A program made the position numbers and the translations under genes. A stretch of 37,641 nucleotides of DNA from an uncultured Geobacter sp. (GTDB lineage: Bacteria; Desulfobacterota; Desulfuromonadia; Geobacterales; Geobacteraceae), in the NCBI GenBank assembly GCA_903925075.1, contig CAIYDQ010000087.1:1-37641 (forward strand). Direction: 5' to 3'. Below the pieces are notes generated by a model, which worked only from the letters and a program-made list of their open reading frames with translations, ran no database searches and was not told where the DNA came from. The first letter of the stretch is position 1. Every line of letters starts with the position of its first letter. Of this stretch, positions 17,010 through 25,006 are shown piece after piece.

Positions 17010-17215
17010 AGTGGTGCGAAGCTGGCAGTTGATGTGTGAATAATGTGAATGGTTTCAAAAACTCTTGAATTCTCGTTGTTAAATCCGTATTATCCCCCCG
17101 ATTAGTCCTTCATTAATGCTTGACGCCCGCATCCATCCCTTGGGAAAACCTGCCCTCAGCCGCGATTGTTTCTAGAGACCGTCTGCGTCGGGGCCAAAAT
17201 TCGAAAGGAATTCCG

Positions 17216-19393
17216 ATGAATTACCAGAAAACCGAACTCGAACGAGGCTACACCAACAGAATCCTGAACATCGACCTGGATTGCGGCGCCATCACCATTC
17301 CCGAGCTGGACCCGCAGGTCCGCGATTATTTCGTGGGCGGCCGCAGCCTCGCGCTTTACCTGCTGCACTTGTCGATCACGCCGGCCACCAAGGCGACCGA
17401 TGCCGCCAACCCGCTGATCCTGGCCAACGGCCCGCTGGGCGGCATCCCGCAATTTCCCGGCACCGCCAAGGCGATGGCGGTATCCCTGTCGCCCTTGACC
17501 GGCGTTCCCGGGGTCTCCAATTTCGGCGGCTATTTCGGCGCCTTCCTGAAATACGCGGGTTTCGACGCGCTCAAGGTCACCGGCCGCGCGGCCAGCGACA
17601 CCATGATCGTGATCAACGGCTTTACCGGCGAGATCACCTTGATGGCCGCGCCGACCGACGACGAATCCTTCGACCTCGAATCGCATATCGCGGAACAGTT
17701 CACGGCGGCAGGTTACCAAAAGCGCAACATCGCCTTCATGTCCACCGGCACCGGGGCCGCCCACACGCGCTACGGCTGCATCAACAGCCATTACTACGAC
17801 GTCACCAAACCGACCGCCACCGGACGCGGCATCTTCCGTACCAAGCAGGCGGGGAGGACCGGGATCGGCTCGGTGATGAGCGACAAACGCATCAGCGCCA
17901 TCGTGGTGCTGGCCGAATATCCGCACGGCGACAACCCTTACGGAGCGGCCGACTGGGAGAAGGTGAGGCGGGCCGGCGCCAGGCTGCACAAGGTGGTGAA
18001 GGAAGTGGACCCGACGCAGTTGCAGATGAACCGCAAGGGGAGCGTTGGACTGATCACCTTCATGAGCAAGGACGAATACCAGTCGCTGCCGGTGCACAAT
18101 TACCAGGGGGGCTCCGATCCCCGGGCGCACCAGATTTGCGGCAAGCATTACGCGGAGCACCTGTTCGAGCATCGCGGCATGGACGGCTGCTTTCCCGGCT
18201 GCAACCTGCAGTGCAACAAGGGTGGCTGGGTGACGCTGGTCTCGGGGAGCCACCAGGGGCAGAAGGTCTGGGTCGACGGCCCCGAGTACGAAACGGCCGC
18301 CGGCTTCGGCTCCAATCTGGGCATCTGGAGCCCGGAATTCATCATGGAGGCCAACTGGCACTGCGACAACTACGGCATCGACACCATCACCACCGCCACC
18401 ATCATGGCCTTCATCATGGAGTGCTTCCAGCGCGGCTACCTGACCACGGCGGACAGCGAGGGGGTGGAGCTTGTCTGGGGCAATCAGGAAGCGGCCCTGA
18501 CCTTCATTCACCAAGTGGCGCGCGGCAAAACCGAGCTGGCCCGGCTGGCCGGCCAGGGGATGATCGAGTTGGAGCGCTGGGTGGCACTGACCCATGAACG
18601 GCGCAGCGGCGTCGATGCCGCGCAAGAGCTGAAGCTGTTCGCCATGCAGACCAAGGGTTTGCCCTTCTCCTTCTACCGCACCCATCGCTCGCTTTCCATG
18701 CAGGGCTCGTACGCCGCGGCCAGCGACATCGGCGCCCACCATGCCGCCGCCTGGCTGATCAAGGCCGACCTGCTGGGCGCCTTCCCGACTTTTCAGGACA
18801 AGGCCAAGGCGCTGATGACCTACCCGAGGGTTAGGCTCGGCAACGACAACCTCGGGGTCTGCAAGCTCCCCTGGGTGGACGTCTTCAACCCCGAATCCGC
18901 GAATCACGCCGACACCGACGTCTACATCAATCCCGCCTCGCAGGAGATCTATTCCGACTTCTACAACGGGATGCTGGGCACCGATTTGAACTGGGAGCAG
19001 ATCTTCGAACAGACCGACCGCGACATCAACCTGCAGCGGGTCATGAACGTCATGCGTTTCGGCGCTGCCACCGGGAGCGAGGACTGGATACCCGAGCGGG
19101 CCATCGGCCCGACGGAAGACCCGCTTTACGAGACGGAGGCGGAATTCAACGACGGCGAGGTGGCGAAAATCCTCGCCCGGAGCGTCGAGGAATCCATGCG
19201 GCTGCCGACGGCGGAGAAGCGCTCCATTTTGATGGCGCATCGCAAGCGGGAACTGCGCAAGCTGGTCGATGTTTATTACCACGAGCGCGGCTGGAACGAA
19301 GGGGGCATCCCCAAGGTGGAAACGTTGCAGCGGTTGCAGTTGTGGGATTACCTGGGAAGCGAGACTCAACAACGACTGTCGGCGCTGCTCTGA
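17216..19393 (+). CDS. Aldehyde:ferredoxin oxidoreductase family tungsten enzyme, 725 aa
   Basis: AOR-family enzymes oxidise aldehydes to carboxylic acids with ferredoxin, using a bis-pterin tungsten cofactor and one [4Fe-4S] cluster. Seen here: two pterin-binding motifs of the DxxG(L/V)(C/D) type, D384-N-Y-G-I-D and D544-N-L-G-V-C, and cluster cysteines C325-x3-C329-x3-C333 with C549 as the fourth. The spacing differs from the classical C-x2-C-x3-C. At 725 residues it is about 100 longer than usual AORs. The ATG at 17216 has AAGGAA upstream. No signal peptide, so cytoplasmic. The two iron alcohol dehydrogenases upstream would feed it aldehydes; moaA, the SPASM protein and the MoxR/VWA pair would build and insert its cofactor. 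The branch of the family, and so the substrate, cannot be fixed. Confidence 0.88.
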   Translation: MNYQKTELERGYTNRILNIDLDCGAITIPELDPQVRDYFVGGRSLALYLLHLSITPATKATDAANPLILANGPLGGIPQFPGTAKAMAVSLSPLTGVPGVSNFGGYFGAFLKYAGFDALKVTGRAASDTMIVINGFTGEITLMAAPTDDESFDLESHIAEQFTAAGYQKRNIAFMSTGTGAAHTRYGCINSHYYDVTKPTATGRGIFRTKQAGRTGIGSVMSDKRISAIVVLAEYPHGDNPYGAADWEKVRRAGARLHKVVKEVDPTQLQMNRKGSVGLITFMSKDEYQSLPVHNYQGGSDPRAHQICGKHYAEHLFEHRGMDGCFPGCNLQCNKGGWVTLVSGSHQGQKVWVDGPEYETAAGFGSNLGIWSPEFIMEANWHCDNYGIDTITTATIMAFIMECFQRGYLTTADSEGVELVWGNQEAALTFIHQVARGKTELARLAGQGMIELERWVALTHERRSGVDAAQELKLFAMQTKGLPFSFYRTHRSLSMQGSYAAASDIGAHHAAAWLIKADLLGAFPTFQDKAKALMTYPRVRLGNDNLGVCKLPWVDVFNPESANHADTDVYINPASQEIYSDFYNGMLGTDLNWEQIFEQTDRDINLQRVMNVMRFGAATGSEDWIPERAIGPTEDPLYETEAEFNDGEVAKILARSVEESMRLPTAEKRSILMAHRKRELRKLVDVYYHERGWNEGGIPKVETLQRLQLWDYLGSETQQRLSALL

Positions 19394-19455
19394 GCGCCCG
19401 TTGTTGGCCGCTAGCCGCGCCGCCCTGACCGCGCCGGCGGCCGGCCGAATATGAG

Positions 19456-19501
19456 AAAAAGCCCCTCTCTCTTGATCGTCAAGGGGAGGGGCTTTTTTTT
19501 T
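19456..19501 (+). terminator. Intrinsic terminator after the AOR gene
   Basis: GCCCCTCTC...GAGGGGC stem (19461-19492) with inner TTGA/TCAA pairing, flanked by AAAAA before and a run of nine T after. It is strong for the AOR transcript and could also work in the opposite direction. Confidence 0.92.
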
Positions 19502-19589
19502 GGCGAGATCTGTAAAATACTTGTTGTATGTTAATTAATTGTCGTGTAATATCCCGCCTCAGTTTACGGCTCTAAATTAGAGGCAGAAC

Positions 19590-20489
19590 ATGAGACAGGG
19601 CGTAGCTGTGGGCAGGGATGAATCGTCGCTGGGACCTGTGGGCAAAGAGGACGGGGCTGCGGACGCCCGGACGGTGGCGGGCGACGTGAACGCCTGCGGC
19701 GAGGCGCGTGATGCCTTGTTCATGGAGTTCCAGAATTTAAAAGCGGCCAACCGCGTTTTGGAGAAAAAGATCGCCGAACGCACGGCCGAGCTGGAGGCCG
19801 CGATCAAGGAGAAGGAATCGTTCAGCTACTCGGTCTCCCACGACCTGAGAGCGCCCCTTCGCCACATCGACAGCTTCAGCGCCATATTAATGGCGGACCA
19901 TGCCGAGCACCTCCCTTCGGAGGCGCTCGACCACCTGAACCGTATCCGCGCCGCCGCCGGCCGCATGGCCACTCTGATCGATCACCTGCTGGAGCTGTCC
20001 CGCGCGGGCAAGCGCGAGATGGATCTGCAAACCGTCGACCTGAGCGACCTGGCCGCCTCCACTCTGCGTATGTACCAGGAGACTGAGCCGGGTCGAGGCG
20101 CCAAAGTCGTCATAGAGGAGGGTCTGACGGCACTGGGGGACCGCACCTTGCTGGGGCAACTACTGGATAACCTGCTCGGCAATGCCTGGAAGTACACCTC
20201 GAAAAAGAAGCACCCGCGCATCGAATTCGGCAGAAAATTGCTCTACGGGAGGCAGGCGTACTTCGTCAAAGACAACGGTGCCGGCTTCGACATGGTTTAT
20301 CGCAGCAAGATCTTTCGGGCCTTCGAGCGGGTGCACGGCGCCGAGTACGAGGGGGCCGGCATCGGACTTGCCACGGTGCAGCGCATCGTCCAGCGCCACG
20401 GCGGCACCATTTGGGCCGAAGGCAAAGTGGGGCAGGGTGCGATCTTCTATTTCACCCTGCAAAAGATGACCTGCGGAACCGGATACTAG
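19590..20489 (+). CDS. Orphan sensor histidine kinase (phytochrome-type HisKA), 299 aa
   Basis: A long coiled coil (residues about 45-75, AERTAELEAAIKEKE) leads into a HisKA domain with H84 in SVSHDLRAPLRH, the form common in phytochrome-like and KdpD-unrelated soluble kinases. The HATPase follows with N box (LLGNAWKYTSK), DNGAGFD and GAGIGLATV motifs. There is no input domain and no membrane segment; residues 1-40 are low in complexity. The ATG at 19590 follows a weak AGAGG. It is transcribed alone between the AOR terminator and a long gap, and no response regulator is next to it. It is not closely related to the two PAS kinases upstream. Confidence 0.85.
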   Translation: MRQGVAVGRDESSLGPVGKEDGAADARTVAGDVNACGEARDALFMEFQNLKAANRVLEKKIAERTAELEAAIKEKESFSYSVSHDLRAPLRHIDSFSAILMADHAEHLPSEALDHLNRIRAAAGRMATLIDHLLELSRAGKREMDLQTVDLSDLAASTLRMYQETEPGRGAKVVIEEGLTALGDRTLLGQLLDNLLGNAWKYTSKKKHPRIEFGRKLLYGRQAYFVKDNGAGFDMVYRSKIFRAFERVHGAEYEGAGIGLATVQRIVQRHGGTIWAEGKVGQGAIFYFTLQKMTCGTGY

Positions 20490-20890
20490 CCTCGGCGTTT
20501 CCGGATTCCACAACTGAAAAACTTCTTGGTCGAGCCACCGGCTAAGCAGTTAATGCTGAACTTCGATCCCCGCGCCCCCTCCGCTTGAGCCCGCCTCGTG
20601 ATTAACTGCATTCCCTCTACCCATCCCACATGGCTTTTACCTGAATTGCGTTGATTCACCCTTCCAGATGAAACCTAACCGAGCGTTGCCACGTAAGGTC
20701 ACCCGTCTCCACACATCAAGAACGGTTGTTCTCAATTTTCGATAAAAAATACACAATGTGCAGTTGAAATATTTCAATATTCAAACAATCTAACATTGTT
20801 ATACGAGGTAGATAAAATATTTTTATGGTTGAAAAACATATACTTAATCGAAACTGAACGCGAAACTCGCGGGCGCATAAAAAATATTTA
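20490..20890. other. Intergenic region, no gene seen
   Basis: No open frame with a plausible start is found. The first 200 bases are of ordinary composition; 20730-20890 is strongly AT-rich, unlike the rest of the window, and runs into the TetR promoter at 20891. The AT-rich part may be an upstream promoter element or a binding region for nucleoid proteins. Confidence 0.5.
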
Positions 20891-20918
20891 TTGACATTTA
20901 AATCGACAAAAGTATAAC
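20891..20918 (+). promoter_or_regulatory. Sigma-70 promoter of the TetR/ketone operon
   Basis: TTGACA (20891-20896) and TATAAC (20913-20918) are separated by 16 bases, a good housekeeping promoter preceded by an AT-rich stretch. The start would be near 20925, immediately before the palindrome at 20931-20944. Confidence 0.75.
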
Positions 20919-20930
20919 CTCGTTTTCACT

Positions 20931-20944
20931 AGAACGATCGTTCT
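20931..20944. promoter_or_regulatory. TetR operator candidate (AGAACGATCGTTCT)
   Basis: A perfect 14-base palindrome just downstream of the -10 box, where a bound repressor would block initiation. The adjacent gene is a TetR regulator. A near copy (AGAACGAACGTTCG) is found at 33031-33044, upstream of the zinc alcohol dehydrogenase. Confidence 0.75.
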
Positions 20945-21023
20945 GGTGGTTGGCTGCAACGGGCAGTGCGATCGGTAACTGCCGGCTGCTTTAGGCTCAA
21001 AGTCCCTGGTGGAGGAATAACCT

Positions 21024-21644
21024 ATGGAACTCGTGAAGGACATGGTTGAACTGGATAAGGATAAGCCGGGGCGAAGGGAAGAATTGCTGCAGGCCGCCCT
21101 GGATCTCTTCTCGGAAAACGGCTTCAAAGGCACCTCGATCCGTGACATCGCCAACAGCCTGGGAGTAAGCGTGTCGGTGATCTATCACTACTTCCAGAAC
21201 AAGGAGGGATTGTGGTCGGAACTGCTCGGCTATTCGGTCAAGGCGCTCCCCGCCAAGCTGGAGGCGGCCATGGTGGGCGGAGGGCATTCCGTCGAGCGCT
21301 TTCGCCGACTGCTGCGGGTGCATTTGACCGCTTCGAATTACTACCTCAAAGAGTCGAAAATGTTCTTGAGCAGTCACGAGCGCATGTCGGTCGACGGCAA
21401 CAAGCAAAGCAAGGAGATCGAGAGACGGATCCTCGACATCTACGTATCGATTCTGGAAGAACTGAGGCGGGACGGATGGGTGAAGACCGAGAACACCAAG
21501 ATCCTTGCTTTCAACGTGCTGGGGGTCATCAACTGGCAACTGCGCTGGTACCGGCCGGACGGCCCGCTGACCGGCGATCAGCTCTACGAGGAGATAATCG
21601 CCTTTATCCTTTACGGCGCGGTCGGCGTCCCGCCGGGGCGCTGA
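21024..21644 (+). CDS. TetR family transcriptional regulator, 206 aa
   Basis: The helix-turn-helix region (residues about 15-60) reads LLQAALDLFSENGFKGTSIRDIANSLGVSVSVIYHYFQNKEGLW, typical of TetR regulators. The rest is a helical ligand-binding domain. The ATG at 21024 has GGAGGAA upstream. Its promoter carries a perfect palindrome, so it is probably autoregulated. It is the first gene before the ketone-carboxylase cluster, 118 bases from the HyuA-like gene with no terminator between, so it probably controls that operon. The effector could be the ketone or its CoA thioester, as in other TetR-controlled degradation clusters. Confidence 0.92.
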   Translation: MELVKDMVELDKDKPGRREELLQAALDLFSENGFKGTSIRDIANSLGVSVSVIYHYFQNKEGLWSELLGYSVKALPAKLEAAMVGGGHSVERFRRLLRVHLTASNYYLKESKMFLSSHERMSVDGNKQSKEIERRILDIYVSILEELRRDGWVKTENTKILAFNVLGVINWQLRWYRPDGPLTGDQLYEEIIAFILYGAVGVPPGR

Positions 21645-21663
21645 TCCGGTCTAAAGGCTTACA

Positions 21664-21727
21664 CGGGACTGAGGGGACTAAGGGCTATACGGGACTAAGG
21701 GCTTATGCGGGACTGAGGGCTTTGAAC
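21664..21727 (+). repeat. Imperfect ~18-base tandem repeats
   Basis: The unit GGGACTAAGGGCTTATGC is repeated about three to four times with changes (GGGACTGAGG..., GGGACTAAGGGCTATAC, GGGACTAAGGGCTTATGC, GGGACTGAGGGCTTTGAAC). The array fills most of the gap between the TetR stop and the HyuA-like start, and is thus probably transcribed leader. Confidence 0.7.
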
Positions 21728-21762
21728 GGGCGAATGCTACCAGCAAAACGGAGAGAGAGGCT

Positions 21763-23788
21763 ATGGGGTTCACGGTAGACATAGACACAGGCGGCACTTT
21801 TACCGATGGTTTCGTCACGCGGGGCGACGAGTTTAGAACGGTAAAAACGCCGACTACGCCGCACGATCTGACGGTCTGCTTCATGGAGTGCATTAAGGAG
21901 GCGGCCAAGGCCTTCGACGCGCCGTTGGGCGATTTCCTCTACGACACCGACATCATCAGGTTTTCCAACACCATCGGCACCAACTCCATCATTCAGCGCG
22001 ACGGCCCGAACCTCGGACTGATCGTCACCGAGGGCTTCCAGGATCAGTGCCCGACCGGGCGGATCGGCGGCAAACGCCCGCTGGTCGATCCCGGCATGGT
22101 GGAGGCCATCGAAGAGGAGGTCGACGATATCGGGACGGTGCACCGGGTGCCCGTGCACGACCGGGTGCTTGCCGCGGCGCAGGGACTGATCGACCGCGGC
22201 GCCCGCTGCCTGGTGGTCGCGTTGAAAAACGCGGACCTGAACCCCGCAAACGAACGCAGCATCAGGGAGAGCATCAAACAAGAATATCCGCGAGATTATC
22301 TCGGCTCGGTCCCGGTGTTTCTCAGCAGCGACATCGTCCAGCGTCCGGGTTACCAGGAGCGCATCAACACGGCGGCCTTGAACGCCTACATCCACGGCAA
22401 GCTGACCCGCCTGCTGTACAAGGCCGGCGAAGAGCTGCGCCGACAGCAGTACCAAGGCCATCTCTTCATAGGTCACAACAACGGCGCCGTCGCCAGGGTG
22501 GCCAAGACCCGCGCCATCAACACCTACAACTCCGGCCCGGCCGCGGGACTTCTGGGCGCCAGGGAAATCGGCGCGTTGTACGGGGCGCGCTGCGTCATCT
22601 CCGGCGACATGGGGGGGACCTCGTTCGACATTGGCTTCGTCACCGACGGAGAGCCGAGCTATGCGCTGCGTCCCGACGTGGAGGGCTTCGGCTGCAACCT
22701 CCCCATGCTGGCGATCCGGGCTCTCGGCGCGGGGGGGGGGCTCGATCGCGGAGGTTACGGACGGCGTCCTGCGGGTGGGGCCGCAATCCGCCGGGGCGCT
22801 GCCGGGGCCTGCCTGTTTCGGCCTGGGGGGCAAGCGCGCCACGGTTACCGACGCCAACTTGGTGCTCGGATGGCTCGATCCGGACTATTTCCTGGCGGGG
22901 AGCAAGAAGCTGGAGCTGGAAAAGGCGCGTGCGGCCATAGAGAGCGCCGTGGCTGAGCCGTTGTCCCTTTCCGTGGAAGAGGCCGCCTGGCTGGTCAAGC
23001 ATACGGTGGAGGCGGACGTCGGCCGGGAGCTGGCTCAGCTGCGCCGGGACATGGGGCCGCATCCGGAGCCGATGCTGGTGGTCTACGGAGGCGCCGGCCC
23101 GCTGCACAGCTGCGCCATCGCCGAGGCTTCCGGGATCTCGACCCTGGTGGTCACGCCGTTTTCGGCGGTGTTCTCAGCCTACTCGTCCTCCCTGATGGAC
23201 GTCGGCCATCTCTATTACCGGCGCCTGGCTTTGCAACTGGGCGAGCAGACGGAGGTCGGCAACATCGACCATGCCGTCCAGGAACTTCGGGCGCGGGCCG
23301 AGGTGGACATGCGCGGCGAAGGCTTCAGCACCGAGAACGTCGCCTTCGCCCTGGAACTGATCGTTTCCGCCCGCGGGCTGGAAGCGAAGTTGGCCGCGCC
23401 GCTGGACTTCCACCAAAGCGGAGCCGGCATGGCGGCGGTGCTCGCCAAGGCGGCCTCCCTGCTCGCGCTGGACAAGGGGGAGCCGGTAACGCTCTGCACC
23501 CTGGGCCTTTGCGCCAAGGCGCCCGTGGCCCATTATCTGCCGAGGAAAGTGCCGGCGGCTACGGCGACGGCGGGCGCGGCGGTGCGCGGCCAGCGGCAGG
23601 TGCAACTGCACCGCAGCGGCCCAAGGGTCCTCCTCGACGTCTACGACCGGGCGCTCCTTGGCAACGGGCACAAGCTTCACGGACCGGCCATCGTCGAGTC
23701 CACCCAGACGACCATGGTGATTCCCGAGGGGTGGTCCCTGAGGGTGGATCACTACGACAACGCGCTGATCGAAAGGAGCACCCCATGA
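21763..23788 (+). pseudogene. HyuA-like ketone carboxylase subunit (ApcA-like), frameshifted at a poly-G run
   Basis: HyuA/oxoprolinase-type subunit; its N terminus (VDIDTGGTFTDG) is the phosphate-binding motif of the ASKHA ATPase fold. The frame from the ATG at 21763 breaks at a run of ten G (22731-22740) and resumes one base shifted (GGSIAEVTDGVLRVGPQ). Removing one G restores a protein of about 674 residues with all family motifs (PGPACFGLGG, VYGGAGPLHSCAIAEA). In acetophenone and acetone carboxylases such subunits take part in ATP-dependent activation of ketone and bicarbonate. It is followed by a small zinc protein, a second HyuA and a HyuB, the acetophenone-carboxylase set. Hydantoinase or 5-oxoprolinase activity is less likely in this context. 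The break may be a sequencing error, phase-variable tract or real mutation. Confidence 0.8.
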
Positions 23789-24114
23789 AGGTCAGGATCA
23801 CCGAATACCTGGACATCGATCTGGCGGCCGAGAAATGGTGCTGCCACAGCTGCGGCGTCGAGTTGGCGGACGCCTCGCTGAACTACAAGCACGGCTGCCT
23901 GGTGGCCGAGGTGGAGATGGCCAAGGCCCATCCGCCCCTGACCGATTCCGGGTTCTCCTTTACGCCGGACCCGGATTTCTGCCGCCTGCTTGAGTTTTAT
24001 TGTCCCGCGTGCGGCACCACGCTGGAGAACGAGTATCTCCCCCCCGGCCATCCGGTGACCCATGAGATCGAACTCGACATCCCCGCGCTCAAGGCGCGCC
24101 ACGGTGTGCTGTGA
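23785..24114 (+). CDS. Small zinc-binding carboxylase subunit (ApcB/AcxC-like), 109 aa
   Basis: The protein has a cluster of cysteines near the N terminus (WCCHSCGVEL) and a second CxxC (YCPACGTTLENEYL) in the C-terminal half, as in the small zinc-containing subunits of acetone carboxylase (gamma) and acetophenone carboxylase (ApcB). The ATG at 23785 overlaps the stop of the HyuA-like gene (ATGA), with AAGGAG upstream, and the end overlaps the next gene's GTG. Tight coupling with HyuA and HyuB genes supports a structural role in the carboxylase complex. Family assignment rests on size, cysteines and context rather than close similarity. Confidence 0.7.
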   Translation: MKVRITEYLDIDLAAEKWCCHSCGVELADASLNYKHGCLVAEVEMAKAHPPLTDSGFSFTPDPDFCRLLEFYCPACGTTLENEYLPPGHPVTHEIELDIPALKARHGVL

Positions 24115-24962
24115 GTTACTTCAGCGAGCTGTCGCGGGGAGAGAGGCCGGCGCGCGCCGTCTGGCTGCCGTTTCTGGAGACACTGGCCGCGCAGGTGGCG
24201 GGGTGCGAACTGCAGGCGATCGTCTCGGATGCCACCCGCTGGGCCAATGCGCTCCCCAGGGTCGCCACGCTTTTGGAGGTCCCGGCACTGGCGGTGGGGT
24301 TCGTGGACGGCTTTGGGGCCTGCGCTTTCGCGGACAACCCGGAGGAGCCCTGGAGGCATCCGGCGCTGGAGGCGTTGCTGGAGTGTACGCGGCGCCTGGC
24401 GGAGACGGAGAGGCCGGGCCGGGATCTGGTGGTCGCCATGCCCGGTCCTCTGGCTGTCTGCGCCGCTTTGGGGGAGCCGTTGGACAAGGTCGTCCTGGAA
24501 AAGATCAAAGCGAGCATGGTTAAGCTTTTGGAGGCGATCTGCGCCTGCCGGCCGGACATGGTGATCCTCAACGAAACGGTGGACGCCGAGCGCCAAGCGA
24601 CCGGCCCGGACTATCGGCGCATCTGCAACACCTTGAAAAACGTCACCGAATACTTCGGGATCGGGCTGGGCATCCGGGTGTCGGGGTACGGCGACGCGCC
24701 AAAGCTGCTGCGGGAGTTGAGAACCCTGAGGCTGGATCACCTGATGCTGGGGCTAGGGGCGGGTCCGACGCTCTCGGCTGCCGAGCTCATGGCCGCGGCC
24801 GAGGGACAGGGGTGGCGCAGCGTAGGGATAGCGATCGAATCCGGGCAAGGCGTCGGTCCGCTCCCCCAACAGGGGACCGGCTACTACTGGTGCTCGGCGG
24901 GCCAGGAGCAGGACCTGGAACAGGCGCGCACCCTCGGCCTGGCCCTGGCCGCTGCCTTATAG
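24111..24962 (+). CDS. 283-aa protein of the ketone carboxylase operon (candidate ApcE counterpart)
   Basis: Not a member of HyuA or HyuB. It has a predicted alpha/beta layout; several stretches (SDATRWANALPRV, VVAMPGPLAVCAAL, RPDMVILNETVD) recall the TIM-barrel fold of uroporphyrinogen decarboxylase-like proteins, but the match is weak. Acetophenone carboxylase needs a fifth subunit of about 34 kDa, ApcE, and this protein (about 30 kDa) lies within the same gene set, between the small subunit and the second HyuA. The GTG start at 24111 overlaps the preceding stop by four bases. It could also be a separate enzyme. Role inferred from position only. Confidence 0.5.
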   Translation: MSYFSELSRGERPARAVWLPFLETLAAQVAGCELQAIVSDATRWANALPRVATLLEVPALAVGFVDGFGACAFADNPEEPWRHPALEALLECTRRLAETERPGRDLVVAMPGPLAVCAALGEPLDKVVLEKIKASMVKLLEAICACRPDMVILNETVDAERQATGPDYRRICNTLKNVTEYFGIGLGIRVSGYGDAPKLLRELRTLRLDHLMLGLGAGPTLSAAELMAAAEGQGWRSVGIAIESGQGVGPLPQQGTGYYWCSAGQEQDLEQARTLGLALAAAL

Positions 24963-25006
24963 GCACTCCCATTTAGATGCAGAAAACATACGAGCGGAGA
25001 AACGAC

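Noticed and set aside
17012-17027. Sigma-54 promoter for the AOR gene
   Set aside because: TGGTGC-N5-TGGCA keeps the GG/GC spacing but deviates from consensus at several positions and lies about 190 bases upstream; too weak to call.
17156-19372. Long minus-strand open frame opposite the AOR gene
   Set aside because: No family motifs; the plus strand encodes a clear AOR with cluster and pterin motifs.
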